Assembly: GCA_023954155.1 (NCBI GenBank) | Contig: JAMLIO010000002.1 | Location: forward strand, 62,001-126,000 | From: Pseudobdellovibrionaceae bacterium | Lineage (GTDB): Bacteria; Bdellovibrionota; Bdellovibrionia; Bdellovibrionales; UBA1609 | Direction: 5' to 3' | Length of the DNA stretch: 64,000 nt | In this document: piece by piece, positions 25,362 to 34,361 of the stretch | Numbering within the stretch: the stretch's first letter is position 1 | Layout: each line of letters begins with the position of its first letter | Program-made: the position numbers and the translations under genes | Notes under the pieces: model-generated | What the model was told of the DNA's origin: nothing | Database searches by the model: none | The model's input: only the letters and a program-made list of their open reading frames with translations

Positions 25362-27860
25362 ATGAAAAAGCTTTATCTTGTTGACGTCAGTGCCATGTTT
25401 TTTAGGGCGTATTACGCTATCCCCAACCTTCGCAGCAAGGAGGGGTTTCCCACAAATGCCTTGTATGGTTTTGTCAGTATGACGGTCAAATTGCTCAATG
25501 ATTATAAACCAGATTATATGGTTTACTGTTTTGATAGACCTGAGCCTTCATTTCGTAAAGAACTTGATCCCAGATATAAAGCCAATCGCACAGAGATGCC
25601 TGAAGACTTGCAGCTGCAAGTGCCCTACATCAAAGAGATCACAGACCTTTTGGGTATTCCACGTTTAGATATTTTAGGCTTTGAGGCTGATGATCTGATT
25701 GGCTCGTATGCCCGTTGGGGAGAAGAGAATGGTTTTGAAGTGGTCATTGTCAGTGCCGATAAAGACTTTGCACAGATCATCACTGATAAGACAGTGATGC
25801 TTGATACAATGAAGAGTGTCACTTACGACGTCAACGGCGTAAAAGAAAAGTGGGGGGTTCAGCCTCGTCAGTTTATTGATTACTTGGCTTTGATTGGCGA
25901 CAGCTCTGACAATGTGCCAGGTGTACGCGGCGTAGGTCCTAAGACAGCGCAAAAGTTAATTGCCGATCACGATAACTTGGATGCGATTTATGCCGCAGTG
26001 GAGAGCATAAAGGGGAGTCTGCAAACCAAACTTATTGAAAATAAAGATGAAGCTTATTTATCTAAAACTCTAGTCACCATCAAAACAGATGTAGAAGTTC
26101 CTACGGATGCAGATTTTTTTAAGATGAAATTCAGAGACGAAGGGAAACTCAAAGAGCTTTTTGCTAAGTTTAGTTTTAAAACCTTTGCTGAACAACTTTT
26201 AGGAACTACAGTGGAAGAGATTGAAACAGAAACCTCTTCAAAAGCCACTCAGTATGAGATCCTTAAGGATCAAGTTGTTGCTGCCCTTAAGGATTTAAAA
26301 GAAGGCTCTTCGGTGTATTTTTTTGAGGAGCATCCCTATTATTTTTTGATAGAAGGTCAGAGAGCCTATCTGTTAGAAGAGATCACAGATGAAGTTAGAG
26401 CTGTATTGAGTTCTAAGAGGCTTAAATGGTCTGGATATGATTTAAAAACACTTTGGAAAGAACTAGGAATTGAAACCGCAGAATTTGAAGACGATTTGAT
26501 GCTTGCGGCTTATGCTGTGAATGCTGGCAATATTGATTTCAGAACCCTCCATCAAGAGTATTTAGGGCCTTCAGTTCCAGATGGGCTAAGTCCACTGGCT
26601 TTGATCAATGCTCACATGCGACTTTTAGAAAAGATCAAACACAAAATGCCAGAGTCTGTGCGCAAAGTTTATGAAGATATAGAAAAGCCCATCATGCCTA
26701 TTCTGTTAAAAATGGAAAAGTTAGGTGTTCGTATCGACACAGAGATACTTGAAGAGCAAAGTAAGAGTTTAAAAACTGACATCGAAATTTTAGAAAAAGA
26801 AATTCATGAGCTTGCTGGTGAAGAGTTTAATATCAATAGCCCCAAGCAACTGGGCGAAATCTTATTTACTAAGATGAACATTGCCACATCTAAAAAAACC
26901 AAAACAGGTTTTTCAACTGCAACGGAAGTGTTAGAAAAACTCACTGAATATCCTATCGCAGGAAAAGTTTTAGAGTACAGAGAGCTTGCAAAGTTAAAGT
27001 CCACGTATGTTGATGCTTTGCCTAAATTGGTTCATGCCGACACGGGACGTGTGCATACGACTTTTAGACAAGCTCTCACCACCACGGGACGACTTTCTAG
27101 TGTGAATCCCAACTTACAAAACATTCCCATTCGTACAGAGAAAGGAATTTTAGTCAGGAAAGCTTTTGTTCCCACTCCAGGTTGGGAGTTGATTGCCGCA
27201 GACTATAGTCAAATTGAATTAAGAGTTCTAGCGCATATCGCTGGGGATAGTGCATTGATTGAAGCTTATAAAAATGACAGAGACATTCACGCAGTAACGG
27301 CTTCTGAAGTGTTTGGAATTGCCATTTCTGATGTGGATCGCAATCAACGGCGCATTGCTAAGGCGGTCAACTTTGGGATTGCCTATGGTCAAGGAGCGTA
27401 TGGCTTGGCTGAGAATTTAAAAATTTCTAGAACCGAGGCAAAAGGTATTATTGAAACCTACTTCAATAAATTTCCAGGGATCAAAGCCTATATGGATGAA
27501 ATTGTTCGTGTGGCTAGAGACCAAGGTTATGTCGAAACCATTTTAGGGCGACGTAGATATTTACCAGAATTGAAATCCAAAAACAGAGTCATGCAAGCTT
27601 TTGGTGAACGAGCTGCGATCAATGCCCCTATGCAAGGGACAGCGTCGGATATTGTGAAACTTGCAATGATTGAAGTGCATAAGCAGGTCAAAGCCCCTAT
27701 GATCTTACAAGTTCATGATGAATTGATTTTTGAGTGTGAGCCAGCCGAAATCCAAGAACAGATGAAATTGATTCAAGAGGTGATGGAGAACATCATTGAA
27801 CTTAAAGTCCCACTTGTGGTGAACTGCTCTAAGGGTAAAAATTGGCTTGAAGCCCATTAG
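25362..27860 (+). CDS. polA: DNA polymerase I (proofreading domain inactive by motif)
   Basis: An 832-residue repair and replication polymerase. Residues about 1-290 are the 5' nuclease (SADKDFAQII, GDSSDNVPGVRGVGPKTA). The middle 300-460 corresponds to the 3'-5' exonuclease fold, but the Asp/Glu pair of Exo I is lost (VYFFEEH near 318-324), the Exo II aspartate is missing (YDLKTLW near 359) and Exo III is altered. The polymerase part (about 470-832) has motif A DYSQIELRVLAHIAGD, motif B RRIAKAVNFGIAYGQGAYG and motif C QVHDELIFE. This pattern, as in Taq, predicts no proofreading. Confidence 0.95.
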   Translation: MKKLYLVDVSAMFFRAYYAIPNLRSKEGFPTNALYGFVSMTVKLLNDYKPDYMVYCFDRPEPSFRKELDPRYKANRTEMPEDLQLQVPYIKEITDLLGIPRLDILGFEADDLIGSYARWGEENGFEVVIVSADKDFAQIITDKTVMLDTMKSVTYDVNGVKEKWGVQPRQFIDYLALIGDSSDNVPGVRGVGPKTAQKLIADHDNLDAIYAAVESIKGSLQTKLIENKDEAYLSKTLVTIKTDVEVPTDADFFKMKFRDEGKLKELFAKFSFKTFAEQLLGTTVEEIETETSSKATQYEILKDQVVAALKDLKEGSSVYFFEEHPYYFLIEGQRAYLLEEITDEVRAVLSSKRLKWSGYDLKTLWKELGIETAEFEDDLMLAAYAVNAGNIDFRTLHQEYLGPSVPDGLSPLALINAHMRLLEKIKHKMPESVRKVYEDIEKPIMPILLKMEKLGVRIDTEILEEQSKSLKTDIEILEKEIHELAGEEFNINSPKQLGEILFTKMNIATSKKTKTGFSTATEVLEKLTEYPIAGKVLEYRELAKLKSTYVDALPKLVHADTGRVHTTFRQALTTTGRLSSVNPNLQNIPIRTEKGILVRKAFVPTPGWELIAADYSQIELRVLAHIAGDSALIEAYKNDRDIHAVTASEVFGIAISDVDRNQRRIAKAVNFGIAYGQGAYGLAENLKISRTEAKGIIETYFNKFPGIKAYMDEIVRVARDQGYVETILGRRRYLPELKSKNRVMQAFGERAAINAPMQGTASDIVKLAMIEVHKQVKAPMILQVHDELIFECEPAEIQEQMKLIQEVMENIIELKVPLVVNCSKGKNWLEAH

Positions 27861-27877
27861 TAAAAAGAGCTATAAAA

Positions 27878-27922
27878 ATTCGTATTCGTATTCGTATTCG
27901 TATTCGTATTCGTATTCGTATT
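27878..27922. repeat. Hexanucleotide tandem repeat (ATTCGT)n
   Basis: Seven exact copies of ATTCGT in a row (27878-27919) plus a half copy (ATT). It lies just after the polA stop (27858-27860) and 5 nt before the stop of the convergent small secreted-protein gene. Perfect short repeats change copy number by slippage. Confidence 0.95.
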
Positions 27923-27927
27923 AAGTT

Positions 27928-28239
27928 TTAGTCTTTGGGGATGATCAAGATGCACTTGCCGTCACGGCATGTAGGACGTTTTTTAAGGTCTTCCATAACT
28001 TGCGCATCAGAAATGGGGGTGCAGTCGTCATGAGATTGCAGCTCCTCAACAAAGTCTAAATAATCAGACTGATACTTTCGATGGACAGCCACTGCACGGT
28101 TACACACATTGCCCGTGACTTTGATACAATTTGAAAAACGTTTGCAGGCAAACCATTTAGGATTAGGTGTGGATTTGGCTTGGGCTTGTAGGATCGAAGT
28201 CATTAAAAGAACCAGAAAGGTCACAAAAAACACTCTCAT
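27928..28239 (-). CDS. Small secreted cysteine-rich protein
   Basis: A 103-residue protein with a signal peptide (MRVFFVTFLVLLMTSILQAQA). The mature part has six or more cysteines (FACKRFSNCIKV, NVCNRA, DDCTPI, TCRDGKCILI), so it is expected to be disulfide-bonded in the periplasm or outside the cell. No family is recognised. The gene ends just inside the tandem repeat region behind polA. Confidence 0.6.
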   Translation of the reverse strand: MRVFFVTFLVLLMTSILQAQAKSTPNPKWFACKRFSNCIKVTGNVCNRAVAVHRKYQSDYLDFVEELQSHDDCTPISDAQVMEDLKKRPTCRDGKCILIIPKD

Positions 28240-28375
28240 AGGTTAAGAATACGGGACTTACAGGCCTAGTGCAATGGACCTGCTGGACTTCGGACCAAAA
28301 TGAAACGGGTGTCTAGGTGATAAATCACTATAGACGTAAGCTAAAAAGGCAAGTAAAGCTAATTTTAGGGAAATT

Positions 28376-29575
28376 ATGGTTATATTTTTAAATCGAAATT
28401 TAAGAAAAAGTATATTGCAAGGCCACCCTTGGGTCTATAAAGAAGCTTTACTGCCTATTTCAGGTTTGCAAGGAAAGATGGAGGCTTCGCTTGCAGTGCT
28501 AAAAGATGCTAAGAAGCAGTTTTTAGCCTGGGGCATTTATGACCCTCATTCTCCGATTTCTTTTAGAGTTTTAAGCCTTAAAGATAAAAAGCCTGATGAG
28601 AATTTTTTTGCTGAGGCCATTAAAACTGCAGCCCAAAAACGACGTTTTCTTACTGAAACACAGACGAATGCTTTTCGGTGGGTGAACGGTGAAGGGGACT
28701 ATCTGCCTGGTTTAGTCTGTGACGTCTATCATAATGTGGCAGTCTTACAATTTGATGGTAAAGGTCCAGAGCAATTTTGGGGTTCAGAAAAGATTTTGAG
28801 TATATTACGAGATAAGATGCCGCTCGTTTTTAAAGATATATGGGGCTTTGACCTGCAATCCATTGTCATAAAAGAACGCGGAGCCTCTGAAAGTTTAAAG
28901 ATCGTATACGGCGAGGATGTTCCCGAAGATCTTGTGATTCAAGAAAACGGCCTGCAATTTAAAATTAAAGTTCTGCAAGGGCAAAAAACAGGGTTCTTTT
29001 TAGATCAAAGAGACAACAGGAATTATATTAGAAGTCAATCCAAAGACAAAACTGTGCTCAATCTGTTCAGCTATACAGGTGGTTTTTCTATGTACGCAGG
29101 GGCAGGGGGAGCTAAATTTGTGGCGAGTGTGGATATCTCTAAGGGGGCCATCGTACAAGCTGAAGACAATTGGGTCTTAAATCAGTTTGCAAAAGAAAAA
29201 CACAAAGGTTTTGCAGAAGATGTCTTTGAATTTCTAGAGTCCCATGTGGACCATGACGAATGGGACATGATCATTGTTGACCCTCCGTCTATGACTCATT
29301 CCGAAAAGCAAAAACCACAGGCCATCACAAAATACATTGAGGCCTTTGCAAAAGCAGCTCGCAAAGTGAAGGTGGGGGGTGATTTGGTGCTCAGTTCGTG
29401 CTCAAGTCATATCAGCTTTGATGATTTTGATCACATTATCCAAGAATCTCTGTCACAAGCACGAAGACGAGGACAAATTTTAAGAATATCAGGCCAAGGC
29501 AGCGATCATCCTTTTCTGCATGTCCATCCAGAAATGAAATATTTAAAATTTGTTCATCTGTGCCTTGTCCCTTAA
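28376..29575 (+). CDS. rlmI: RlmI-like class I rRNA (cytosine-5) methyltransferase
   Basis: A 399-residue SAM-dependent methyltransferase of the RlmI/RlmK type, which methylates cytosine 1962 of 23S rRNA. N-terminal PUA-like part (ILQGHPWVYKEALLP, and WGIYDPHSPISFRVL), then the catalytic part: KTGFFLDQRDNR, LNLFSYTGGFSMYA (SAM-binding motif I), IIVDPPSM (motif IV) and LSSCSSH with the catalytic cysteine. Length fits RlmI. The ATG has no strong ribosome site (TAGGGAAATT). It is alone between small genes. Confidence 0.85.
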   Translation: MVIFLNRNLRKSILQGHPWVYKEALLPISGLQGKMEASLAVLKDAKKQFLAWGIYDPHSPISFRVLSLKDKKPDENFFAEAIKTAAQKRRFLTETQTNAFRWVNGEGDYLPGLVCDVYHNVAVLQFDGKGPEQFWGSEKILSILRDKMPLVFKDIWGFDLQSIVIKERGASESLKIVYGEDVPEDLVIQENGLQFKIKVLQGQKTGFFLDQRDNRNYIRSQSKDKTVLNLFSYTGGFSMYAGAGGAKFVASVDISKGAIVQAEDNWVLNQFAKEKHKGFAEDVFEFLESHVDHDEWDMIIVDPPSMTHSEKQKPQAITKYIEAFAKAARKVKVGGDLVLSSCSSHISFDDFDHIIQESLSQARRRGQILRISGQGSDHPFLHVHPEMKYLKFVHLCLVP

Positions 29576-29681
29576 TAGTTTAAAAATAATAAAAATTTAA
29601 AAGAAGTTATTAAAACAAGGTTGATTTCAAGGTGATTTGGACGTCGATTTTAAACCACGTCCCGTAAACCATAAGTGACTT

Positions 29682-31001
29682 TTAAAGTTGAAGTTCTTTT
29701 TTGTAGGCCTTGATGCGATCATTCAAGGTGGATTTTGCAATTCCAAGTTCGCGTGCGGTCTGTCTTTGATTGCCTCTGTTAGCTGCCAAACGTTCTAAGA
29801 TCATTTCTTTTTCAAACTGTTTGATCAATGAGCCACCACCAAGAGTTCCTTTATTTTGGGAATGGATCAGTTCTTCGAGTCCTTTTGTGGGCTCGGCTTT
29901 TTCAGGTTCGTTTAAAATCAAAGAAATGTCTTCGGGGTTAATGGATTGGCCTTGGAATAAAACAGAAGCTCTTTGCACCATTTGTTTGAGTTGACGAATG
30001 TTTCCTGGCCATCTTTTAGTCTTAAGTTCTTGGATGCAATTGTGTGAAAATCGAACTCGAAACTCTTTGGCAAAACCAAAGATCAAAGAGTCAAAGTCTT
30101 CGATGCGCTCAGTAAGTGAAGGCGGACGTAAAATAAAAGTCTGCAAACGGTACAAAAGGTCTTCGCGGAAGAGCCCATCGTTGACCATTTGATTAAGGTC
30201 TTTATGGGTGGCTGCGATGATACGGACATCCACGTGAATAGGTTTATCGGACCCCACGGGTATGATTTCATTATTTTCCAAAGCACGTAAGAGTTTAGGT
30301 TGAAGGTCTAAGGGCAAGTCCCCGATTTCATCCAAAAATAAAGTTCCTTCATGGGCCTCTTGAAAAGCGCCATTGCGATCCTTGTGCGCACCAGTAAAGC
30401 TGCCTTCAAGGTGACCAAAAAGTTGGCTTTCAAAAAGTGTAGAGGTGAAAGCACTACAGTTCAGAGTCACAAGTTTTTTCTGATTTCGTTGTGAAAGCTT
30501 ATGAATCTCTTGGGCTAAAACTTCTTTACCACTGCCTGTAGGACCTTGCAGAAGAACGGGAAAAGAAGACTGGGAGATAGAGGGCAGAAAATTAAGCTGT
30601 TGCGCCCACTTTGTATTTTTAGACTGCAACTGGGATTTGGGGTAGGTCATGGTTTTAGATTGAATCAAGATGTCGGTTTTACCTAAGGTGATGATGTCCC
30701 CATGCTGTAAAATGGCCTCTTGAACCAAGCTACCGTTTAAGTGAGTGCCATTTCTAGAACGCAAATCTCGTAAGATGAATTTAGCTCCATGGCGTTCAAT
30801 ACGAGAATGCCTTGAAGAGACACAAGGATCATTGATCTTTAAAGAGTTCGAACGATCACGTCCTACGGTGAGAAATTCAGGCAAAGAAAGCTGAAGATTT
30901 TGATCAGGCACGCTAAGAAAAAAATCAGTGACGTGTTCAAAGGGGCGGTCCATCAATTGTGTTTGTGCACCACTGGTTGTATCGGTTTTGGTAAAGCTCA
31001 T
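29682..31001 (-). CDS. FHA-domain sigma-54 activator (enhancer-binding protein)
   Basis: About 439 residues. I chose the ATG at 31001 (AAGGAG 9 nt upstream) over the frame start at 31058. Domains: N-terminal FHA (about 28-95; LTVGRDRSNSLKI, SSRHSRIE, LRSRNGTHLNG) that binds phosphothreonine, then an AAA+ sigma-54 domain (GPTGSGKE Walker A; GSFTGA, a variant of GAFTGA; GTLFLDEIGDL Walker B), and a Fis-type helix-turn-helix (QTARELGIAKSTLNDRIKAY). No receiver domain is present, so control is probably by a Ser/Thr kinase, as for similar myxobacterial activators. Confidence 0.93.
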   Translation of the reverse strand: MSFTKTDTTSGAQTQLMDRPFEHVTDFFLSVPDQNLQLSLPEFLTVGRDRSNSLKINDPCVSSRHSRIERHGAKFILRDLRSRNGTHLNGSLVQEAILQHGDIITLGKTDILIQSKTMTYPKSQLQSKNTKWAQQLNFLPSISQSSFPVLLQGPTGSGKEVLAQEIHKLSQRNQKKLVTLNCSAFTSTLFESQLFGHLEGSFTGAHKDRNGAFQEAHEGTLFLDEIGDLPLDLQPKLLRALENNEIIPVGSDKPIHVDVRIIAATHKDLNQMVNDGLFREDLLYRLQTFILRPPSLTERIEDFDSLIFGFAKEFRVRFSHNCIQELKTKRWPGNIRQLKQMVQRASVLFQGQSINPEDISLILNEPEKAEPTKGLEELIHSQNKGTLGGGSLIKQFEKEMILERLAANRGNQRQTARELGIAKSTLNDRIKAYKKELQL

Positions 31002-31252
31002 AAGCTTTTTCTCCTTAGGGATTTCTGTATATCTTGTGCTTGGGTTTTTTGGCTGCATTTTCCTGTGGCCTAGTAATCATTTCAGTCTTAACTTGAAATC
31101 CGTATAAGCAAAGACCCACGAGCCATGCTTGTGAAAACCCATCCTTTTTAAAATGCGAAGGTGAAGCCAGTAAAGAATGCAAATGGGCTTGCTTTGAGAG
31201 AATCATGTCCGTAAAACGGACTCATAGGATACGGACAGACAAGGGAGCCATC

Positions 31253-31828
31253 ATGAAGTTTGAGTTTGAAAAAAGTGCAGTCTATCCGAAAGACTATCCT
31301 GAAAAGCTTTTGCCCGAAGTGGGGATTGTGGGTCGTTCGAACTCAGGAAAAAGCTCTTTGGTGAATGCGTGGACAGGGATGAAGATCGCCAAAGTCAGCG
31401 GTCAGCCTGGGAAGACTCGATTGCTCAATTTCTTTAGAGCCGCAGACAAGTACCGCTTGGTGGACATGCCAGGTTATGGTTTTGCTAAAAGAGCAGGAAA
31501 AGAAAAGAAACTTTGGGAAGAGATGATTGAAACCTATGTGTCTGTGCGTTCAAATTTGCGTGGCCTGCTTTTAATTATGGACATCCGCCGAGAATGGGAA
31601 CCCGAAGAAGAGATGATTGTCAGGTGGGCGCAGGCCAACTTTAAGTCTGTTTATGTGGTTTTGAATAAGGCGGACAAGGTCAATCAAAGCCAAAAGTATA
31701 AGGCCATAAAAGGGGTGGAGGCCCTAGGTATTGTGCCCTTTGTGGTCTCGGCTAAAACCAAAAAAGGGGTCGAAGAGCTGATCCAGTCGGTATGGGCTGA
31801 ATGGGTCGCGGTACCCCCTAAAAACTAA
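31253..31828 (+). CDS. engB: Ribosome-assembly GTPase EngB/YsxC
   Basis: A 191-residue GTPase. I start at the ATG at 31253 because AAGGGAG stands upstream and the protein begins as family members do; the longer frame from 31205 lacks this. Motifs: GRSNSGKSS (G1), DMPGYGFAK (G3), NKADK (G4) and VSAKTKKG (G5). EngB acts in 50S subunit assembly. It is divergent from the FHA activator, with about 250 bp between them, and is followed by kdsB after 73 bp. Confidence 0.95.
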   Translation: MKFEFEKSAVYPKDYPEKLLPEVGIVGRSNSGKSSLVNAWTGMKIAKVSGQPGKTRLLNFFRAADKYRLVDMPGYGFAKRAGKEKKLWEEMIETYVSVRSNLRGLLLIMDIRREWEPEEEMIVRWAQANFKSVYVVLNKADKVNQSQKYKAIKGVEALGIVPFVVSAKTKKGVEELIQSVWAEWVAVPPKN

Positions 31829-31901
31829 GGGAAATGCTAAGAATTCCACCTATACAGACCTAGTGTTTTATGCTAATTACATAAGAACCTTTAGGAGAAA
31901 A

Positions 31902-32645
31902 ATGGAGTTAATAGGTGTTATCCCAGCTCGACTTGGATCCACGCGCCTTGAGCGTAAACCCCTTCAACCCCTCAAAAATAAGCCAATCATTTTATGGGTC
32001 TGTGAGGCTGTGGCCAAATGCCAAGCTTTGGATGGGTTTTTTGTGGCCACGGATTCAGAAGAGATTGCAGCAGTAGTCACTGAAGCGGGCTTTAAAGTCG
32101 TGATGACCCCTGTGGAGTGCGCTTCAGGGACGGATCGAATTTGGCAAGCTCTTAGCTCTCATCCTGAATACCAAACCGCTCGTAAAATTATAAACATCCA
32201 AGGTGATGAACCACTCATTGATCCGCGAGCCATTGAGGCTTTGGCTGAGTTTATCAAACAACAAAACGAAGACTGTTGGGTGACCTTGGGTGCAGAACTT
32301 GTGCTTGAGGATATCGAGAATAAAAATGCGGTGAAGGTGGTGGTGAACCAAAAAGGCAAAGCCCTTTATTTTTCAAGATGGCCGATTCCTTTTTCTCGAA
32401 CGCCGCCTTATGTGGGGCATCCTAATGTGCTTAAGCACGTGGGGCTTTATGCTTACACTTATGAAGCTCTAAAGAGTTTTTGTGAAGCCCCTGTTTCGGA
32501 TTTAGAGCAGAGCGAATCCCTAGAGCAACTTAGAGCTTTGGATTTAGGCTACAGCATTTATGTCTTAAAGACGGATTATCATTCGCAAGGTGTGGACACA
32601 AAAGAAGATCTGTTGAAGTTAGAAAAGTTTCTAACACAGCAGTAA
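31902..32645 (+). CDS. kdsB: 3-deoxy-manno-octulosonate cytidylyltransferase KdsB
   Basis: A 247-residue enzyme activating Kdo with CTP to CMP-Kdo for lipid A core synthesis. Motifs: IGVIPARLGSTRLERKPLQPL at the start, CASGTDRIWQA, INIQGDEPLIDP, YFSRWPIPF and HVGLYAYTYEAL. The ATG at 31902 has AGGAG 5 nt upstream; the earlier frame start at 31863 has none. It opens the likely kdsB-pyrG-kdsD-kdsC transcript, in which pyrG makes the CTP this enzyme uses. Confidence 0.96.
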   Translation: MELIGVIPARLGSTRLERKPLQPLKNKPIILWVCEAVAKCQALDGFFVATDSEEIAAVVTEAGFKVVMTPVECASGTDRIWQALSSHPEYQTARKIINIQGDEPLIDPRAIEALAEFIKQQNEDCWVTLGAELVLEDIENKNAVKVVVNQKGKALYFSRWPIPFSRTPPYVGHPNVLKHVGLYAYTYEALKSFCEAPVSDLEQSESLEQLRALDLGYSIYVLKTDYHSQGVDTKEDLLKLEKFLTQQ

Positions 32646-32651
32646 GTGATG

Positions 32652-32667
32652 GGGCCTAAAAAGGCCC
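32652..32667 (+). terminator. Short hairpin between kdsB and pyrG
   Basis: GGGCCT (32652-32657) and AGGCCC (32662-32667) form a 6-bp stem with an AAAA loop, 7 nt after the kdsB stop. It is followed by an A-rich rather than a T-rich stretch, so it may set transcript stability or partial termination rather than full stop. Confidence 0.35.
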
Positions 32668-32704
32668 AAACGATTAAATTTTATGGGTACAAAAAAGGTG
32701 TAAC

Positions 32705-34354
32705 GTGACAGATGTAAAAGAACAAAAAGAGAGCAAAGATACCAAATACATTTTCATTACAGGTGGAGTGGTCTCGTCCATTGGTAAAGGTCTAACAGCT
32801 GCAAGCCTTGGTGCACTTTTAGAGGCAAGAGGATATAAAATATCTTTGATGAAATGTGACCCTTATATCAACGTCGACCCAGGAACTATGTCGCCACTTC
32901 AACATGGGGAAGTGTACGTCACCAATGATGGTGCAGAAACAGACTTGGATTTAGGACATTACGAAAGATTCACTTCAGTGGAATTGACAAGAGCCCACAG
33001 CACCACTGCGGGTCAGGTTTATGAAAGTGTGATTTCCAGAGAAAGACGTGGGGATTATTTAGGGGGGACAGTGCAAGTGATCCCTCATATTACAGATGAA
33101 ATTAAAAATCGTATTTTAAGAATTTCCAAGAATGTGGACATTTCAATTGTGGAGATAGGTGGTACTGTCGGGGACATCGAAGGCTTACCCTTTATTGAAT
33201 CCATACGCCAGCTACGTGCGGATGTGGGGTTTGAGAACTCTATATTTATTCATGTGACTTACATTCCATACATTGCGGTTGCGGGAGAGTTAAAGAGTAA
33301 ACCCACTCAACATAGTGTGAAAGAGCTTCGAGCAGTAGGTATCCAGCCTGACTTTTTGGTTTGCCGAAGTGATAAAGAGATTCCTTCGGATTTAAAATCT
33401 AAGATAGGTCTGTTTTGCAGCGTGCATCCTCAGAATGTCATTGGGGCGCAAGATTCTTCGTCCATTTATGAAGTTCCTTTGAAATTATTTGCAGAAGAAT
33501 TAGATGCAAAGGTATGTAAACGTTTGGAATTGCCTTTAAGCGATATTGATCTTACTGAGTGGAAGGACATTGTCGATGCCGTGAAAAACCCTAAACAAAA
33601 GATCACAGTGGGTCTTGTGGGAAAATACGTCGACCTTAAAGAAAGCTATAAATCTTTACATGAAGCCATTAACCACGCAGGAATTAAAAATCGTTGTGCT
33701 GTTGAGGTGAAATATATTGATTCGGAAACTTTGACCAAAGATGAAATGAAAAGAGTTTTTAAGGACATTGACGCGGTTCTGGTTCCAGGAGCTTTTGGTG
33801 AACGTGGTGCAGAGGGCAAGATCACGGCGATTCAATATGCTAGAGAGAATAAGATTCCATTTCTGGGAATCTGTTTTGGGATGCAAATGGCGGTTGTGGA
33901 ATACGCGCGCAATATGTGTGGTCTTAGAGAGGCCACAAGTCGTGAGTTTGTGCGCAAAGTAGAAACTCCTGAATATGTGATTGATCTAATGGAAGATCAA
34001 AAGTTACTTAAAGGCTTGGGGGGGACCATGAGACTAGGTGCCTTCCCTTGTGATCTGAAACCAGGGTCGGTAGTGCATAAATATTATGGCGAAGATCAGA
34101 TCAGCGAAAGACATCGCCATAGATTTGAATTCAACAATAAATTTAAATCCATGATTGAGTCTAAAGGTCTGCACCTGTCAGGTGTCTGTTCCGAAAGGGA
34201 TTTGGTTGAGATTGTGGAGCTGCCTCAATCTGAACACCCCTTCTATGTAGGTGTGCAATTTCACCCTGAATTCCAATCTAAACCCCTTAAACCTCATCCC
34301 TTATTTTTTGGTTTGATTAAAACCGCTTTGGATGAGAGCGCAAAAAGAAAATAG
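32705..34354 (+). CDS. pyrG: CTP synthase
   Basis: A 549-residue enzyme that makes CTP from UTP and glutamine. N-terminal ATP/UTP domain: [45 protein letters not shown]-terminal class I glutamine amidotransferase: [15 protein letters not shown] with the nucleophile cysteine, and [12 protein letters not shown] with the catalytic His-Glu. It starts with GTG; AAAAGGTG lies just upstream. CTP feeds KdsB, so this gene's place in the Kdo cluster makes sense metabolically. Confidence 0.97.
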   Translation: MTDVKEQKESKDTKYIFITGGVVSSIGKGLTAASLGALLEARGYKISLMKCDPYINVDPGTMSPLQHGEVYVTNDGAETDLDLGHYERFTSVELTRAHSTTAGQVYESVISRERRGDYLGGTVQVIPHITDEIKNRILRISKNVDISIVEIGGTVGDIEGLPFIESIRQLRADVGFENSIFIHVTYIPYIAVAGELKSKPTQHSVKELRAVGIQPDFLVCRSDKEIPSDLKSKIGLFCSVHPQNVIGAQDSSSIYEVPLKLFAEELDAKVCKRLELPLSDIDLTEWKDIVDAVKNPKQKITVGLVGKYVDLKESYKSLHEAINHAGIKNRCAVEVKYIDSETLTKDEMKRVFKDIDAVLVPGAFGERGAEGKITAIQYARENKIPFLGICFGMQMAVVEYARNMCGLREATSREFVRKVETPEYVIDLMEDQKLLKGLGGTMRLGAFPCDLKPGSVVHKYYGEDQISERHRHRFEFNNKFKSMIESKGLHLSGVCSERDLVEIVELPQSEHPFYVGVQFHPEFQSKPLKPHPLFFGLIKTALDESAKRK

Positions 34355-34361
34355 GTGGGCT

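Noticed and set aside
27878-27922. CRISPR array
   Set aside because: The repeat unit is only 6 nt with no spacers and no cas genes are present.
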